Counted from the first letter of the stretch, positions 10,601-19,211 are shown. The stretch is 64,000 bases of DNA from Chthoniobacterales bacterium (GCA_013821455.1 JACDGS010000006.1:62001-126000), one strand, 5' to 3'. A program made the numbers and translations. The notes: a model not told the origin generated them from the letters alone.

Positions 10601-13600
10601 ATCCTCCGCCGAGGTGTCGATGCTTCTTCGGCTCCGGCTTTAAACATAGGCGCGAACGTAACGATAAGTGGGAACAGTGTCATCCTCGATTCGACCTCTG
10701 CGACCTCGCTTGATCCGACCGTTTCCTTACAAGGTAACTCGATTGCATTAGATAGCGGCCAGATAAGTCTGCAACTGGATAACCCGGGAACGCTTCAACC
10801 AACCACAGGCCTTATCCTCTCCGGGTTAGCCTTACGCACCTTGCAACAAAGTGCTACTTCAGTCTCACTCTTAAGTTACTCATCTCTGGATGTGTATGGA
10901 ACCGGCGAGGTAGGCTCGTCGGAGATAGCAAACCTCTCCCTGCACGCGGGTGAAATTCGCGGCTTCAATCACAATGACGGCACGGTTACCTTTGCCGCGC
11001 AAAACATTTTCCTGGATAACACTGCCAACGGCCGCTCGCTAGGAGGTCTCGACGCAACTCGCGGGTCGCTCGTCTTCGCGGCGGACACTCTTCAACTTGG
11101 TGGCGGTACGATTGCCTTGGACCAGTTCGCGGGCACCACTTTCATCGCGAATAAAGGGATCATCTTCCAAGGCGCCGGAGGTATTGATGCTCAGGGTAGT
11201 GTTAACGTAGTCACTCCTTTGCTCACAGGAGAAACTGCTGCCACTTATAACCTGTCGGCGGCCGGTATTCTAACGGTGGATCGACCTGCCAACGCCTTAC
11301 CGCCAACTGTGCAAGGCGGCCTCGGCGCGAGTTTAACTCTAACTGGTGAGAGCGTGACCGAGAATAGCAACATCGTTCTGCCTAGTGGCACTCTCACCAT
11401 CCAAGCCAGCGGCGCTTTGCCGGGAAGCGATCTCACGGTCGGAGGTCTTCTCGACGTTTCAGGAACCGCGCAGCACTTTTACGACCTCACTAAGTTTACC
11501 GATGGCGGCGCGATCAAGCTCACTGCGACGAACGGCGACATTCTACTCAATGCCGCCAGCCTGATAACAGTCGCAGCGCAGTCGGATGGTGGAAATGCCG
11601 GAAGTCTCACAATCTCTTCCCCTAACGGTTCCATAGTTACCAAGGGTTCTCTTCATGGTGCCGGCGGGGCTGGCGGTATCTTCAATCTCGACATAGGAAG
11701 CCTGCCCCGGACAGCGGCGCTCGATACCTTGCTTAATAGCGGCGGGTTTACCCAAGCGCGTAATATCCGCGTCCGCACCGGCGACATCCTGGTCGATGGC
11801 GACTCATCAGCCCGAGCCATTTATCTCTCGGCCGACCAGGGTTCCATCACAGTTACGGGAACAATCGACGCCTATTCTAACAACGGTGGAACCATAGGAC
11901 TCTTCGCGAACGCTAATGTAACTCTCGCGAGTGGCGCGGAGCTCAACGCGGCCGGCCTTACGCCCGACGCCGGTGGTAAGTCAGGCCTGGTCGATCTCGA
12001 AACCCGCGGCGCGAACGGTGGTCAGATTAATATTCAGGCGGGGTCGGTGATCAACTTGTCGTTAGGTACAGGACCCGGTGGGACACTGCACTTACGCGCG
12101 CCGCAGAATGCAGGCTCGACTGACCTCGCGGTCGCGCCGATTGCAGGTCAAATCCTTAACCCGCAAAGTATCGTGCTGGAAGCTTATCGTATCTTCGATG
12201 CCAGTGCCGATGGCTCCATTGATAACCAGGAGCCGGCAGTCCTGGGCAATGAGATTGCGATCAGTAACAGTGCCGCGGCTATCGCTACCCGGGTCCTCGG
12301 CACGAATGGTTTTCTGGCGCCGGTGTTGCACGTCCGGCCGGGGGCGGAGATTGTCAACGCAAACGGCGACCTAACGTTGAATAGTGACTGGGACTTATCG
12401 ACCTATCGCGGGGGCGAACGCAAGGCGGTGGTGGATCAACTGGGTCAGCCCCTTTTCGACCAATCCGGTAACCCGATTATGATCGGAGTAGAGCCTGGTA
12501 TTCTAACTCTGCGCGCGAAAGGCTCGATCACTTTCAACGGCGCTCTGACTGATGGCTTTGGCGATAGCCTTGGCACGGTGCCTTTCGATGTTCTCGGAAA
12601 TGTCGCTCGCTGGACTTCTCCTTTACTCCCTGTGTTTGCCGATGGCACTCCGCAACAATCCTGGAGTTATCGAATCACCGCTGGCGCGGATTTCCAGGCT
12701 GCTAACTACCGAGCTACAGCTGCACCGGCTTTCAATAGTCCCGCCGGCTCTCTCGACCTCGGAGTCTTCGGCGGTGAGATTGCCTTTAATCCCTCGGGCT
12801 CGCAATTCGATGCGGTCACTAGCGAAGCACTCGTGGGTCACTACCAGGTCATTCGCACTGGAACTGGAGATATCGTTATTTCGGTTAGTGGTGATGTGAG
12901 ATTGCAAAACCAGTTTGCTACGATCTATACGGCCGGGGCTCAGGTGAGTGACGCCACGCTGGGAGGGCGTTTCGACTTGCCGCGACTCGATGCTACCGGC
13001 GGCGAGACGATTTTGGGAGCGATCCAGGAGAGTCCTCCTTATCCGGCCCAATACAGTTCGGGCGGCGGTAACGTAGTGATCGATGCCGGCGTTGACATTC
13101 TTCACCTCGGCCAGGATAGCAACGGTAACATCATTCCTGACTCGGAGCGTCAACTTCCAAATAACTGGCTTTATCGTCGCGGTTATATCGATCCGGCGAC
13201 GGGAGGATTTGGCGTAGCTCACTTAGGCGACATAGCATCGACTACCTGGTGGGTGGATTTCAGCAACTTCTTTGAAGGAGTCGGCGCCCTCGGAGGTGGA
13301 AATGTAGCTCTAAGTGCCGGACACGATGTGCAAAACGTGGACGCCGTTGTTCCAACTAACTCGCGTCAACCGAAAGACACCCCGGATTCTGGTCAACTCA
13401 TAGAGTTAGGCGGCGGTAACCTGACGGTGCACGCGGGTCATGATATAGACGGAGGCGTCTATTACGTGGAGCGCGGCCAGGGCGAGCTAAGTGCCGGGAA
13501 TAGCATTCATACCAACAGCACCCGCTCACCTTCTCTCATCACACTTACCGGCGAAGCTCCGCTCCCCGAGCAGACATGGCTGCCGACAACCCTCTTCCTG

Positions 13601-15856
13601 GGCAAAGGCAGCTTTTCTGTGCAAGCGAAGGCCGACCTGACTCTGGGGCCGGTGGCTAATACGTTTCTCCTGCCAGGTGGTTATAGTAACACTTATTGGT
13701 ATAAGACTTACTTCTCTACTTATGCTGAGACCGATGCGGTAGATGTTTCTTCGCTGACGGGCACTGTAACTCTGCGCGAAAGCGCTACCTTGCCGGGTAA
13801 GATTTCGCCCGATCCATTGCTTCTCTCCTGGGAGCGCGATGTCCTGCTCCTTTCGCAGACGACGCCGACCGCGGCTTTTTATCAGCCATGGCTCCGGTTG
13901 GATGAAACGGATGTTACAGCCTTTGCCACAGTCACAGCTCTCCAACCTGGAACGTTGCGCGCTACCTCGTTCTCGGGTGACCTGAACTTTGTTGGTCAGT
14001 TACTCTTATCGCCTTCCGCGAGCGGCACGATTGATTTGGCCGCCGCCGGGTCCATTAATGGTTTGCAACAAAGCGGTGTCTTAAATGCAGGCGACGCGGC
14101 CACGCAGGTAAGTGCCTTTAACTCCGGCTTGATCAACCTGTCGGATGCTGACCCATCTTCCATCCCGGGAGCAGAGTCGCCCTTTGCTTTACAAACCATC
14201 GGTGGCCTCAATCCCGCCGCCTTGCTGACCAGCCCTGCGCACGTTCTGGACTTTGTCGATAAGTTATTTCTGGAGTCTGGTTCAATCGCAGGGGCGCAGG
14301 CTGTCCTGCAAACGAAACAGGCTTTGCACGCGCCGGGAGTGCTACACGCTTCCGACCCTAATCCTATCCATCTCTATTCTAACACTGGAGATATCTCTGG
14401 CTTCACTCTTTTCTCCGGAAAGGCAGCCAGGATCGCGGCGGGTCAGGATCTGACTGATGTGTCCCTGTATGTGCAGAACGCTAACTCCTCGGCTATCACG
14501 GTGATCGCGGCGGGCCGCGATATTATCGCGTACGATCCTAACTCACCTCTCCGCAGCGCGGCGCTGGCGTTGGGGAGTTTTCTCGATGTTCCGGGTGCTC
14601 CGCAGGCGGGAGATATTCAGATCAGCGGGCCAGGTGCGCTGGAAATTCTAGCCGGGCGAAATCTCGATCTAGGCATAGGTGCGCCCAACGTGGATGGGAC
14701 CGGAGTAGGAGTTACTTCAATCGGAAATGCGCGCAATCCCTACCTGCCATTTGCGGGCGCGCAAATCGTAGCGGGTGCAGGGCTCGGCGCGGCGAGCAGC
14801 CTGGCGCAAAGTCAGTTGGACTTTAGCAGTTTCAATAATCTCTTCCTTAATCCCGCAACCGCGGCTGACTCAGGAGCGCGATATTTGCCACAAATCGCCA
14901 GTTTCCTCGGGACGCCGAGTAGTAGCGATGCGGAGACCTGGAGTTACTTTACTCAACTTCCGGTAGAAGAGCAGGATTTACTTGCGTTGAAAGTCTTCTA
15001 TCTCGTCCTGCGTGACGCGGCGCGCGATCGCACGGTTCCGACTAGCGCGGGCTTTGGCACTTATGATGCCGGCTTTGCGGCGATTGCTGCGCTCTTTCCG
15101 GATTCGGCAGCTACGGGCAACATCCTTCTGCCTTCAAAGGAGATTAAGACTGCCAGCGGCGGTGATATAAATCTCTTCTCGCCGAGTGGCGGGCTAACTG
15201 TAGGATTGGCTAGTGGAACTCCGGCCGCCGACCAGGGTCTCCTGACGGAAGATGGCGGTAACATAAATATCTTCACCAACAATAGTGTCGCGGTAGGAAC
15301 TTCGCGTATCTTTACCCTGCGTGGTGGGAATGAGATCATCTTTTCCAGTGTCGGTGACATAGCCGCCGGCGCCTCCTCTAAGACAGTGCAATCGGCGCCT
15401 CCTACTCGAGTCCTGATCGATCCGCAGAGCGGTGATGTGAAGACCGACCTGGCGGGACTGGCGACCGGGGGTGGCATAGGGGTTCTTGATACTGTCGCAG
15501 GCGTGCCGCCGGGAGATGTCGATCTTATCGCGCCCGCGGGAACGGTGGACGCGGGCGACGCGGGTATTCGTGTCACTGGCAACCTGAGTATCTCAGCGGT
15601 GCAGGTTTTGAATGCTGGAAATATTTCTGTAGGTGGGACGAGTGCGGGAGTTCCTACGATAGCTACTCCTAACCTGGCTGGTCTAAGTGCTGCGTCTAAT
15701 GCCAGCGCGGCTACGACAAATGCGGCTGAGACGACGGCGAGACAGGCAGTAGCTCAACCAGCGCAGGACGTGCTTCCTTCCATCGTTACCGTCGAAGTGC
15801 TGGGTTATGGCGACGGTAGCGATGACGAAGATCTTAGGCGCCGGAAGAGGGGTTAG
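4646..15856 (+). CDS. Giant filamentous haemagglutinin-type exoprotein (TpsA), TPS domain and DUF3739-like C terminus
   Basis: About 3736 residues; ATG at 4646, with an adjacent in-frame TTG at 4643. After a signal-like segment (LGLTLISTLDGGDIL) and a Gln/Thr-rich linker, residues about 135-255 form a two-partner secretion domain: QQALLNWETFNIGK, VYVLNQNGIIFGGSSQ, VNLHTLVASSLPI. Then come about 3000 residues of beta-helix-like repeats rich in G, S, T, V, N and D. The C-terminal part (from about residue 3440: LALKVFYLVLRDAARD, SRIFTLRGGNEIIFSS, RVLIDPQSGDVKTDLAGLA, GDVDLIAPAGTVDAGDAG) matches the DUF3739 module of filamentous haemagglutinins; the end is Arg/Lys-rich. No TpsB/FhaC transporter is visible in the window. 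It would be a surface or released fibre. Its codon use (many TTA, CTA, AGT) differs from the housekeeping half of the window. Confidence 0.9.
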   Translation: MLPTSTKSKWSMMVMLLGLTLISTLDGGDILRGGATMGAAPSANQTGGTAATLTPHTTTSGTDALARTAQALQAVQAMQTAAQQTAIRGANNLGIDPNHPGLQLPNVPNGLALGGLQVAPGVPANLAAPKANEDPTLWVGAKLPTQSTHTGTTNVSIKQTSQQALLNWETFNIGKNTKLTFDQSAGGANKSEWIAFNTITDPTGRPSQILGSIDAAGQVYVLNQNGIIFGGSSQVNLHTLVASSLPINTNLLVRGLLNNPDEQFLFSALPIPVLPNGGSLPAFTPPAPPNTPSGLVGDVTVQAGALLSSPTTPDHVGGRIALVGLNTTNNGIISTPDGQTILAAGQQVAMSAHSSTDPSLRGLDTFVGAIGPYGSVATNNGLIDAPRADVTLTGGEVDQNGFINSSTSVALNGRVDLLANYNSVPSIPPGVNPVVVLTPSASGLVSLGAGSVTAILPELSSTDRVVGTALALPSQLNLQGKAIHLGEDASILAPNANVSVSAGSWLPVNPSYAFFATDGQIYLDSGASIDVSGSVGVDASVSENFITADLRGAELANFPTQRNGPLRGQTVTIDIRKTGTYNGQPFVGTPLADLSGFVALVQRTVGELTVAGGHVSLTAGGSVILQPGATVNVSGGSINYSGADVQTTKVISDGRIFDISQATPDRIYQGIYTGSTEAHPKWGIFQTTTNQLVNGSQFEPGYTQGGNGGTLSISAASMALDGTLLGATIVGPRQRDMPPVLGSVSLAFQANLPSLSYPLISPNPPDIVIRNGGQLAAADAFALDENGLPLPLRDDRKAKAFLSPDLFTTGGFGSLSVTNSDGNITLPANVTIVAPTGGAIMLSAANLDLEGHITAPGGNLAFNVFEFSPYQFNIAVNISPGLLTAVPPPDRTRGNFTLGAHASLNVDGLIADDRSGIFSPVTFPLITNGGSVTIKSYSVDLQPGSVIDASGGVEVNAANSPTYGHGGAISIQAGQDLDIAALLGGTLDLGATLSAYGGGNLGGSLSILAPAVQIGGKTSDKNTLSLTPSFFNHGGFGSFTFTGLGSPTDTPDTYLPAVTIAPGTRIQPVALSQFVDPTLTLASDLVLTQNLLPQALRTPVSLAFKAPGVTDIFTSGTLVVRGDFVMGAGASIVTDPGATVSISANTADVLGTITVPAGAISVTGGANSSALFLTDTGEALPTLALGSRSILSVAGTTLLTPDPFGFRTGSVLPGGSISLSGNIVAEAGSVLDVSGTSDSLDVAPGFVGVPLAIDPTAAPVVRTTIESDGGSITLNGQQELFSDATLLGAAGGPSAMGGSLTVSSGRFVAPLAEQPLTPLDVTLQVTQKGPTIPAASYSSGDPVIGHPVVDTTGASLPGLGYFAVADFNSSGLASLTLAGTVSFVGPVTVTGHGRVTVGTSGVIYADAPVHLDAPSVALGQAFLPPVPPELQTSPFLVNQQPFFFSPSYGTGRLNVSASMIDVGNLSLQDIGTANLVATNGDIRGDGTLDVAGHISLTAGQIYPPTEVTFNIAAFDYADDTGALQSGSVTILPSGNRQLPLSAGGILNIFATNITQGGVLRAPIGTINVGSSGFSNAMVDPLSNLPFASTDRLTVTPTSVISVSAVDPLTGTSLIIPYGTNQNGTSWIDPAGIDITAGGVPGKTVTLTATTVIDETAATVDIRGGGDLFAYQFITGLGGTVDILGSPASFAIVPNYGQSYAPFDPGYSNSALAVGDSVYLSASNVLPAGTYTLLPARYALLPGAVLVTPEATLPNGTTPQLDGSTLVSGYRFNAFTGQPVSQPLLSTFELASQAVINSRAQYQIYSANSFLKDGALANNAAVPRLPIDAGQLVLAATGAISVRGNVMAMAPPGGLGGLVDIATPDDILIAGGGAVAPIGTLLLDPAELSSFAAESLLIGGLRSNTIDGTLVTVSTDNIVINNAGDPLSGSGITLVANDSITLTKGSVVEQSPGTSATADTLLFGNDATPGSGNGVLLRISSDPSAAILRRGVDASSAPALNIGANVTISGNSVILDSTSATSLDPTVSLQGNSIALDSGQISLQLDNPGTLQPTTGLILSGLALRTLQQSATSVSLLSYSSLDVYGTGEVGSSEIANLSLHAGEIRGFNHNDGTVTFAAQNIFLDNTANGRSLGGLDATRGSLVFAADTLQLGGGTIALDQFAGTTFIANKGIIFQGAGGIDAQGSVNVVTPLLTGETAATYNLSAAGILTVDRPANALPPTVQGGLGASLTLTGESVTENSNIVLPSGTLTIQASGALPGSDLTVGGLLDVSGTAQHFYDLTKFTDGGAIKLTATNGDILLNAASLITVAAQSDGGNAGSLTISSPNGSIVTKGSLHGAGGAGGIFNLDIGSLPRTAALDTLLNSGGFTQARNIRVRTGDILVDGDSSARAIYLSADQGSITVTGTIDAYSNNGGTIGLFANANVTLASGAELNAAGLTPDAGGKSGLVDLETRGANGGQINIQAGSVINLSLGTGPGGTLHLRAPQNAGSTDLAVAPIAGQILNPQSIVLEAYRIFDASADGSIDNQEPAVLGNEIAISNSAAAIATRVLGTNGFLAPVLHVRPGAEIVNANGDLTLNSDWDLSTYRGGERKAVVDQLGQPLFDQSGNPIMIGVEPGILTLRAKGSITFNGALTDGFGDSLGTVPFDVLGNVARWTSPLLPVFADGTPQQSWSYRITAGADFQAANYRATAAPAFNSPAGSLDLGVFGGEIAFNPSGSQFDAVTSEALVGHYQVIRTGTGDIVISVSGDVRLQNQFATIYTAGAQVSDATLGGRFDLPRLDATGGETILGAIQESPPYPAQYSSGGGNVVIDAGVDILHLGQDSNGNIIPDSERQLPNNWLYRRGYIDPATGGFGVAHLGDIASTTWWVDFSNFFEGVGALGGGNVALSAGHDVQNVDAVVPTNSRQPKDTPDSGQLIELGGGNLTVHAGHDIDGGVYYVERGQGELSAGNSIHTNSTRSPSLITLTGEAPLPEQTWLPTTLFLGKGSFSVQAKADLTLGPVANTFLLPGGYSNTYWYKTYFSTYAETDAVDVSSLTGTVTLRESATLPGKISPDPLLLSWERDVLLLSQTTPTAAFYQPWLRLDETDVTAFATVTALQPGTLRATSFSGDLNFVGQLLLSPSASGTIDLAAAGSINGLQQSGVLNAGDAATQVSAFNSGLINLSDADPSSIPGAESPFALQTIGGLNPAALLTSPAHVLDFVDKLFLESGSIAGAQAVLQTKQALHAPGVLHASDPNPIHLYSNTGDISGFTLFSGKAARIAAGQDLTDVSLYVQNANSSAITVIAAGRDIIAYDPNSPLRSAALALGSFLDVPGAPQAGDIQISGPGALEILAGRNLDLGIGAPNVDGTGVGVTSIGNARNPYLPFAGAQIVAGAGLGAASSLAQSQLDFSSFNNLFLNPATAADSGARYLPQIASFLGTPSSSDAETWSYFTQLPVEEQDLLALKVFYLVLRDAARDRTVPTSAGFGTYDAGFAAIAALFPDSAATGNILLPSKEIKTASGGDINLFSPSGGLTVGLASGTPAADQGLLTEDGGNINIFTNNSVAVGTSRIFTLRGGNEIIFSSVGDIAAGASSKTVQSAPPTRVLIDPQSGDVKTDLAGLATGGGIGVLDTVAGVPPGDVDLIAPAGTVDAGDAGIRVTGNLSISAVQVLNAGNISVGGTSAGVPTIATPNLAGLSAASNASAATTNAAETTARQAVAQPAQDVLPSIVTVEVLGYGDGSDDEDLRRRKRG

Positions 15857-15882
15857 TTACCCTTGGCGCGCGACCGGGGTTA

Positions 15883-15969
15883 GACAGGATTAACGGGATT
15901 TACAGGATGAAAAAACCTGTAGGCCGGATACGAGATTTCCAAATCCGCTTTAATCCTGTTAATCCTGTC
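15883..15969. repeat. Inverted repeat with ACAGGATTAA words, 3' of the haemagglutinin gene
   Basis: The left arm begins GACAGGATTAACGGGATT (15883) and the right arm ends TTAATCCTGTTAATCCTGTC (15969), giving a long imperfect palindrome with a tandem CAGGATT theme. Similar palindromes are dispersed in many bacterial genomes. It could act as terminator for the 11-kb gene. The remaining 15857-16243 stretch holds the Pho-like sites below and otherwise nothing I recognise. Confidence 0.6.
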
Positions 15970-16057
15970 CAAATTCCCGTGGCAACCTTGGAGCAGAAGC
16001 TATGCGAGAGGCAGGAAGACGGCCTCTTCGTTTCGCAATTGTAACATAGAGCTCTAA

Positions 16058-16106
16058 CTGTCACCGCCCTGTAACGAGACCCCCGTTTGTGTCACGCAAA
16101 CGTGAC
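16058..16106 (+). promoter_or_regulatory. Two candidate Pho boxes before the PEP-CTERM and PstS-like genes
   Basis: Site 1, 16058-16075: CTGTCAC-CGCC-CTGTAAC, two 7-bp repeats 4 bp apart, the geometry of the enterobacterial Pho box and close to its CTGTCAT half-site. Site 2, 16089-16106: GTGTCAC-GCAA-ACGTGAC, same spacing, weaker second half. TATAAA follows at 16107-16112. The sites lie 138-186 bp before the next start codon. The downstream PstS-like gene makes PhoB control plausible. Confidence 0.55.
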
Positions 16107-16243
16107 TATAAACCGCTCGACAGCCATAGGACTGAGAGTGAAGCATGACCACATGCAAAAAGCCCTTCGCACTCAGCCCGAAAAAATGCTGAGGGCATGG
16201 GCAACTTAACCAACCAAGCACTTAGCACACCCACTAACTCAAA

Positions 16244-17080
16244 ATGAAACTAACTAAGTTCGCACTCACCGCTGCCCTGGTTCTTGCCGGGTCAGTCTTA
16301 CAGTCCGCGCATGCGCAGACGCCAGTCGTTTATACCGATGGTGACTTGTTCATGGGCTTTCGCTCAACGACCTCGACCAATGACTACCTTTGGGACATTG
16401 GTCAGTTCTCGCTCTTTAATAACGACCCCGTCGGCTTTCACCTTGCCCTCGGCAACATCAACCTCGACTTGACCACGGTCTTCGGCTCCGGCTGGCAGAC
16501 GAACAACAATGTCCAATGGGGTGCCGCCGGAACGCATGACTTCGATGCCAGTGGCAACCTCATCGCTAACCTCTACGCGACCAAGGTTGAGCCTACCATA
16601 GGGACTCGCGCACTCGCCTGGACCCGGCAATCTACCTCAGCGCAGATCGGCTCATCGAGTCAGATTGAGACGCTCGCTTTCGGCGGCTTCTTTGGCAACC
16701 TGTCCACGGCCAACAACCCGACGGCTATCATCCAGTCCACCACTGGTGTGAGTTGGGCTTCGTTTCAGCCCGGCGGCACGAATACGACCGGCGGTAGTTT
16801 CTCGACCTGGGTTCCGACCATCGAGGGACCGACCACCCCTGGAGTGGGTACAGGAATTCCTGGGACCCGCTTGGATCTCTTCGAAATCCTGCCGGACAAC
16901 AGCGGGACCAACCCTGCCTCCAAGTATATCGGCACCTTCAGCATCGATGCCGCCGGGAATGTCAGCTACGACGTCTTTGCCGCTGTGCCTGAGCCTTCCA
17001 CCTACGCTTCCCTCATCGCGGGCGCAGGTCTTCTCCTGGTCATGCTGCGTTTCCGCAGCCGCGGTTCTCTTAATGCCTAA
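16244..17080 (+). CDS. PEP-CTERM secreted protein, DGDLFMGF family
   Basis: 278 residues with a signal peptide (about 1-24, ending SAHAQ), a globular region starting [15 protein letters not shown], and a C-terminal PEP-CTERM sorting signal: VPEPSTYASLIAGAGLLL, a hydrophobic helix, then FRSRGS. The tail implies exosortase-dependent processing, but no exosortase gene is in the window. Residues about 25-240 are paralogous to the N-terminal half of the protein at 20195-21904 (shared [33 protein letters not shown]). It is preceded by Pho-box-like repeats and followed after 62 bp by the PstS-like gene, suggesting co-regulation under phosphate limitation. The biochemical role of the domain is unknown to me. 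Confidence 0.8.
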   Translation: MKLTKFALTAALVLAGSVLQSAHAQTPVVYTDGDLFMGFRSTTSTNDYLWDIGQFSLFNNDPVGFHLALGNINLDLTTVFGSGWQTNNNVQWGAAGTHDFDASGNLIANLYATKVEPTIGTRALAWTRQSTSAQIGSSSQIETLAFGGFFGNLSTANNPTAIIQSTTGVSWASFQPGGTNTTGGSFSTWVPTIEGPTTPGVGTGIPGTRLDLFEILPDNSGTNPASKYIGTFSIDAAGNVSYDVFAAVPEPSTYASLIAGAGLLLVMLRFRSRGSLNA

Positions 17081-17142
17081 CCAACAACCTAACTCAACTC
17101 ATTCCTAACTCTTAACTCATCCTAAGAAACTCAAACTCAGAA

Positions 17143-18402
17143 ATGAAAAAAATAACGACACTTCTGTTGGGCGTCCTCGCCTTCGGATTCATCAGCGCGG
17201 CCCAGGCTCAGACGCCGATCCGCATTACCGGATCGACTGCCTTTCGTTCCAATTCCTTAACCGCGATCCTGAACATCATGGATCCAGGGTTCACCTATGG
17301 ATACACGGGCACGACTTACACGTCATCGAAGGCCGCTATCATCAAGGGATCGGTCGGTGGCAGCGCCGTCACGATCAAGACTTCCTGGTCTGGTTCTGAA
17401 GCCGGCAACCAGACGGTCTCTTATGGCGACAACGCTACTCCGATTAACGTGCTCTTCCTGCCCGATAGTTCCACCACGAGCACAGGCGGCACGCCTGGCC
17501 TGCTCGACCCAACCGTGGCCGGCAATCCCAACAGCCCGGAAGTTCCGGATGTTGCCCTGTCGGATACCTTCCAAAGCACCTCCTTCTTCTTTGGCACTTA
17601 CTTTGGCAAGTTCTATCCGACCTTGAACTCGAGTAATACCACGCCGGGACTGCCCGTCGGTCAGATCGTCGGGGTGGTGCAGTTCAAGTGGATCGCTGGC
17701 CGCAGTATCCCCGCAGGGTTGAGTAATATGACCAGCCAGTTAGCCCGTGACCTTTACGCCTCGGGCACAGCGGCCCTCGCGCTCTGGACTGGTTCGCCGG
17801 CCGATCATGGCACGAAAGTCTTTGCCATCGGGCGCGACTTTGACTCTGGGACTCGGCTCACTGCTTTTGCCGAAACCGGCGTCGGCGCCAAGGCTGTCGT
17901 GAAACAGTATCAGCCGCAAAACGCGGCGAATGCAGTCATCACGACGGCAGGGGGAACGATCGATCACCTGACTCTGTGGCCAGCCGGCAGTGTGAACGGC
18001 ATTCCTTACGGTCCGGGCAACGGCGGATATTCCAGCGGTGGCCAGCTCGCCGCGGCGATCAACAACTTCCCGCCTGCGAACTCCTTGCTCGTAGGTTATG
18101 CGGGCATTAGCGATGCGGACGCCAATATCACCAACATTGCTACGACTGGTGCGACAGAGCTCTCCTACAACGGGGTGACTCTGGGTAAACCCGAGAACCC
18201 CCTTCTCATTCAGGAAGGTGCCTACACTTTCTGGGGTTACGAGCATCTCTACTATCGGGATTCCACCGCGGGCGTCGTGAAGACGGTCGCCGATACCCTT
18301 GCGCTCGACATCTTCAACACCGACGCGCCTTTGCCTCATTACTCCGATATGCAAGTCACCCGCTCCACGGACGGAGCGACGGTCGTGCAGAAGTACCTTT
18401 GA
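17143..18402 (+). CDS. PstS-like phosphate-binding secreted protein
   Basis: 419 residues with a signal peptide (about 1-22, ending AAQAQ). The mature chain begins TPIRITGSTAFRSN, the GSTA/F motif of PstS-type substrate-binding proteins, and later has FAIGRDFDSGTRLTAF, equivalent to the phosphate-contacting RxxSGT loop. It is longer than canonical PstS and contains verrucomicrobial insertions, so affinity and partner are unsure; the classical pstS of this genome is at 35495-36514. It follows the PEP-CTERM gene by 62 bp, shares its upstream Pho-like sites and ends before a strong terminator. It probably binds phosphate or a phosphate-containing compound in the periplasm or at the surface. Confidence 0.75.
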   Translation: MKKITTLLLGVLAFGFISAAQAQTPIRITGSTAFRSNSLTAILNIMDPGFTYGYTGTTYTSSKAAIIKGSVGGSAVTIKTSWSGSEAGNQTVSYGDNATPINVLFLPDSSTTSTGGTPGLLDPTVAGNPNSPEVPDVALSDTFQSTSFFFGTYFGKFYPTLNSSNTTPGLPVGQIVGVVQFKWIAGRSIPAGLSNMTSQLARDLYASGTAALALWTGSPADHGTKVFAIGRDFDSGTRLTAFAETGVGAKAVVKQYQPQNAANAVITTAGGTIDHLTLWPAGSVNGIPYGPGNGGYSSGGQLAAAINNFPPANSLLVGYAGISDADANITNIATTGATELSYNGVTLGKPENPLLIQEGAYTFWGYEHLYYRDSTAGVVKTVADTLALDIFNTDAPLPHYSDMQVTRSTDGATVVQKYL

Positions 18403-18433
18403 TCGTTTGAACATCGCATAGGTCTAGAAATCA

Positions 18434-18470
18434 GCCGGCGCGGGTTCGATCCCCGCGCCGGTTTTCGTTT
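18434..18470 (+). terminator. Rho-independent terminator after the PstS-like gene
   Basis: A perfect 10-bp stem CCGGCGCGGG / CCCGCGCCGG with a 7-base TTCGATC loop is followed by TTTTCGTTTT. The lower part resembles a tRNA T-arm, but the longer stem and the T tract fit a terminator. Confidence 0.85.
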
Positions 18471-18490
18471 TGTCGCTGGCAGCGCTCCAA

Positions 18491-19165
18491 ATGACTAAAA
18501 AAAACATCGCGCAGGGACTGCTCGGCTTCACTTTTTTGCAGTGTGCGATTATCCTTGTTCTCTCCCTATCTTCTCACTTCTTTGGCGAGCCTGGCCCTAC
18601 ACCCCCAGCGAAAATTGAGCAGAAGATCGTTGCTCTCCCGCGGTCTCAATTTGCGTTTACCCCGGAGCAGGCGCCGCGCCCAGTACTTCCGCAGCCCGCT
18701 CAGCCTATCGATCACACCGCCTTGAACTCCGCGACGAGAGCGGGAGAAGCCGCCGTGGCTCCCCTCCTCCTCGACCCACAAGTCGGAGTGCGCGGTTCGC
18801 GCGCGCTGAAGAAAAAACTGGCGGCGAACGTTCCCCAACCTGGTGACGTTTCCCCGGCGAATCTTTTCCCGCCCACTTTCGAACAGGCCCAGCAAACCCT
18901 TGATATACCTCTCGCCTTTTTCGGTTCTTCGGCCGCGTCTGGATTAACCCCGGCCCAAACGGCCGATGTGGCCAAAGTGGCTGATCAGTTCGTGAGCGCC
19001 GTCGGTGTCAACCAGGATCCCGCGGACCCTGTTTACGCCGGAAGGTATTACACCGCGCAAGAGTTAGCCGACGCGCAGGTCTTTGCCGTCTCCGGGCAAA
19101 CTGCCTACATGGCCTTAATCGATGCGCGCGCGCAGGCGGCGGGCAATGCGCCTTCCACTCACTGA
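18491..19165 (+). CDS. Membrane-anchored Pro/Ala-rich protein, unknown
   Basis: 224 residues from ATG 18491 (an upstream in-frame TTG at 18470 lies in the terminator and is unlikely). One N-terminal membrane helix (about 7-28, LLGFTFLQCAIILVLSL) is followed by a Pro/Gln-rich segment and a mostly helical soluble region of about 150 residues containing GLTPAQTADVAKVADQF. No family recognised. It starts right after the terminator of the PstS-like gene and converges with the Sel1-repeat gene. The single-pass, Pro-rich layout suggests an envelope protein. Confidence 0.6.
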   Translation: MTKKNIAQGLLGFTFLQCAIILVLSLSSHFFGEPGPTPPAKIEQKIVALPRSQFAFTPEQAPRPVLPQPAQPIDHTALNSATRAGEAAVAPLLLDPQVGVRGSRALKKKLAANVPQPGDVSPANLFPPTFEQAQQTLDIPLAFFGSSAASGLTPAQTADVAKVADQFVSAVGVNQDPADPVYAGRYYTAQELADAQVFAVSGQTAYMALIDARAQAAGNAPSTH

Positions 19166-19182
19166 GGACCGGTCTAACTCAT

Positions 19183-19211
19183 GTTAGGAATAGATCTGCA
19201 TATCTCCTAAC
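19183..19211. terminator. Hairpin between convergent genes
   Basis: GTTAGGA (19183-19189) pairs with TCCTAAC (19205-19211), with an inner AGAT/ATCT pairing. It lies in the 52-bp gap between two converging genes, so a bidirectional stop is plausible; no strong T tract. Confidence 0.35.

Noticed and set aside
18434-18470. tRNA T-arm or partial tRNA (GCGGG-TTCGATC-CCCGC)
   Set aside because: No acceptor, D- or anticodon arm upstream; the stem is 10 bp and followed by a T tract, so a terminator explains it.
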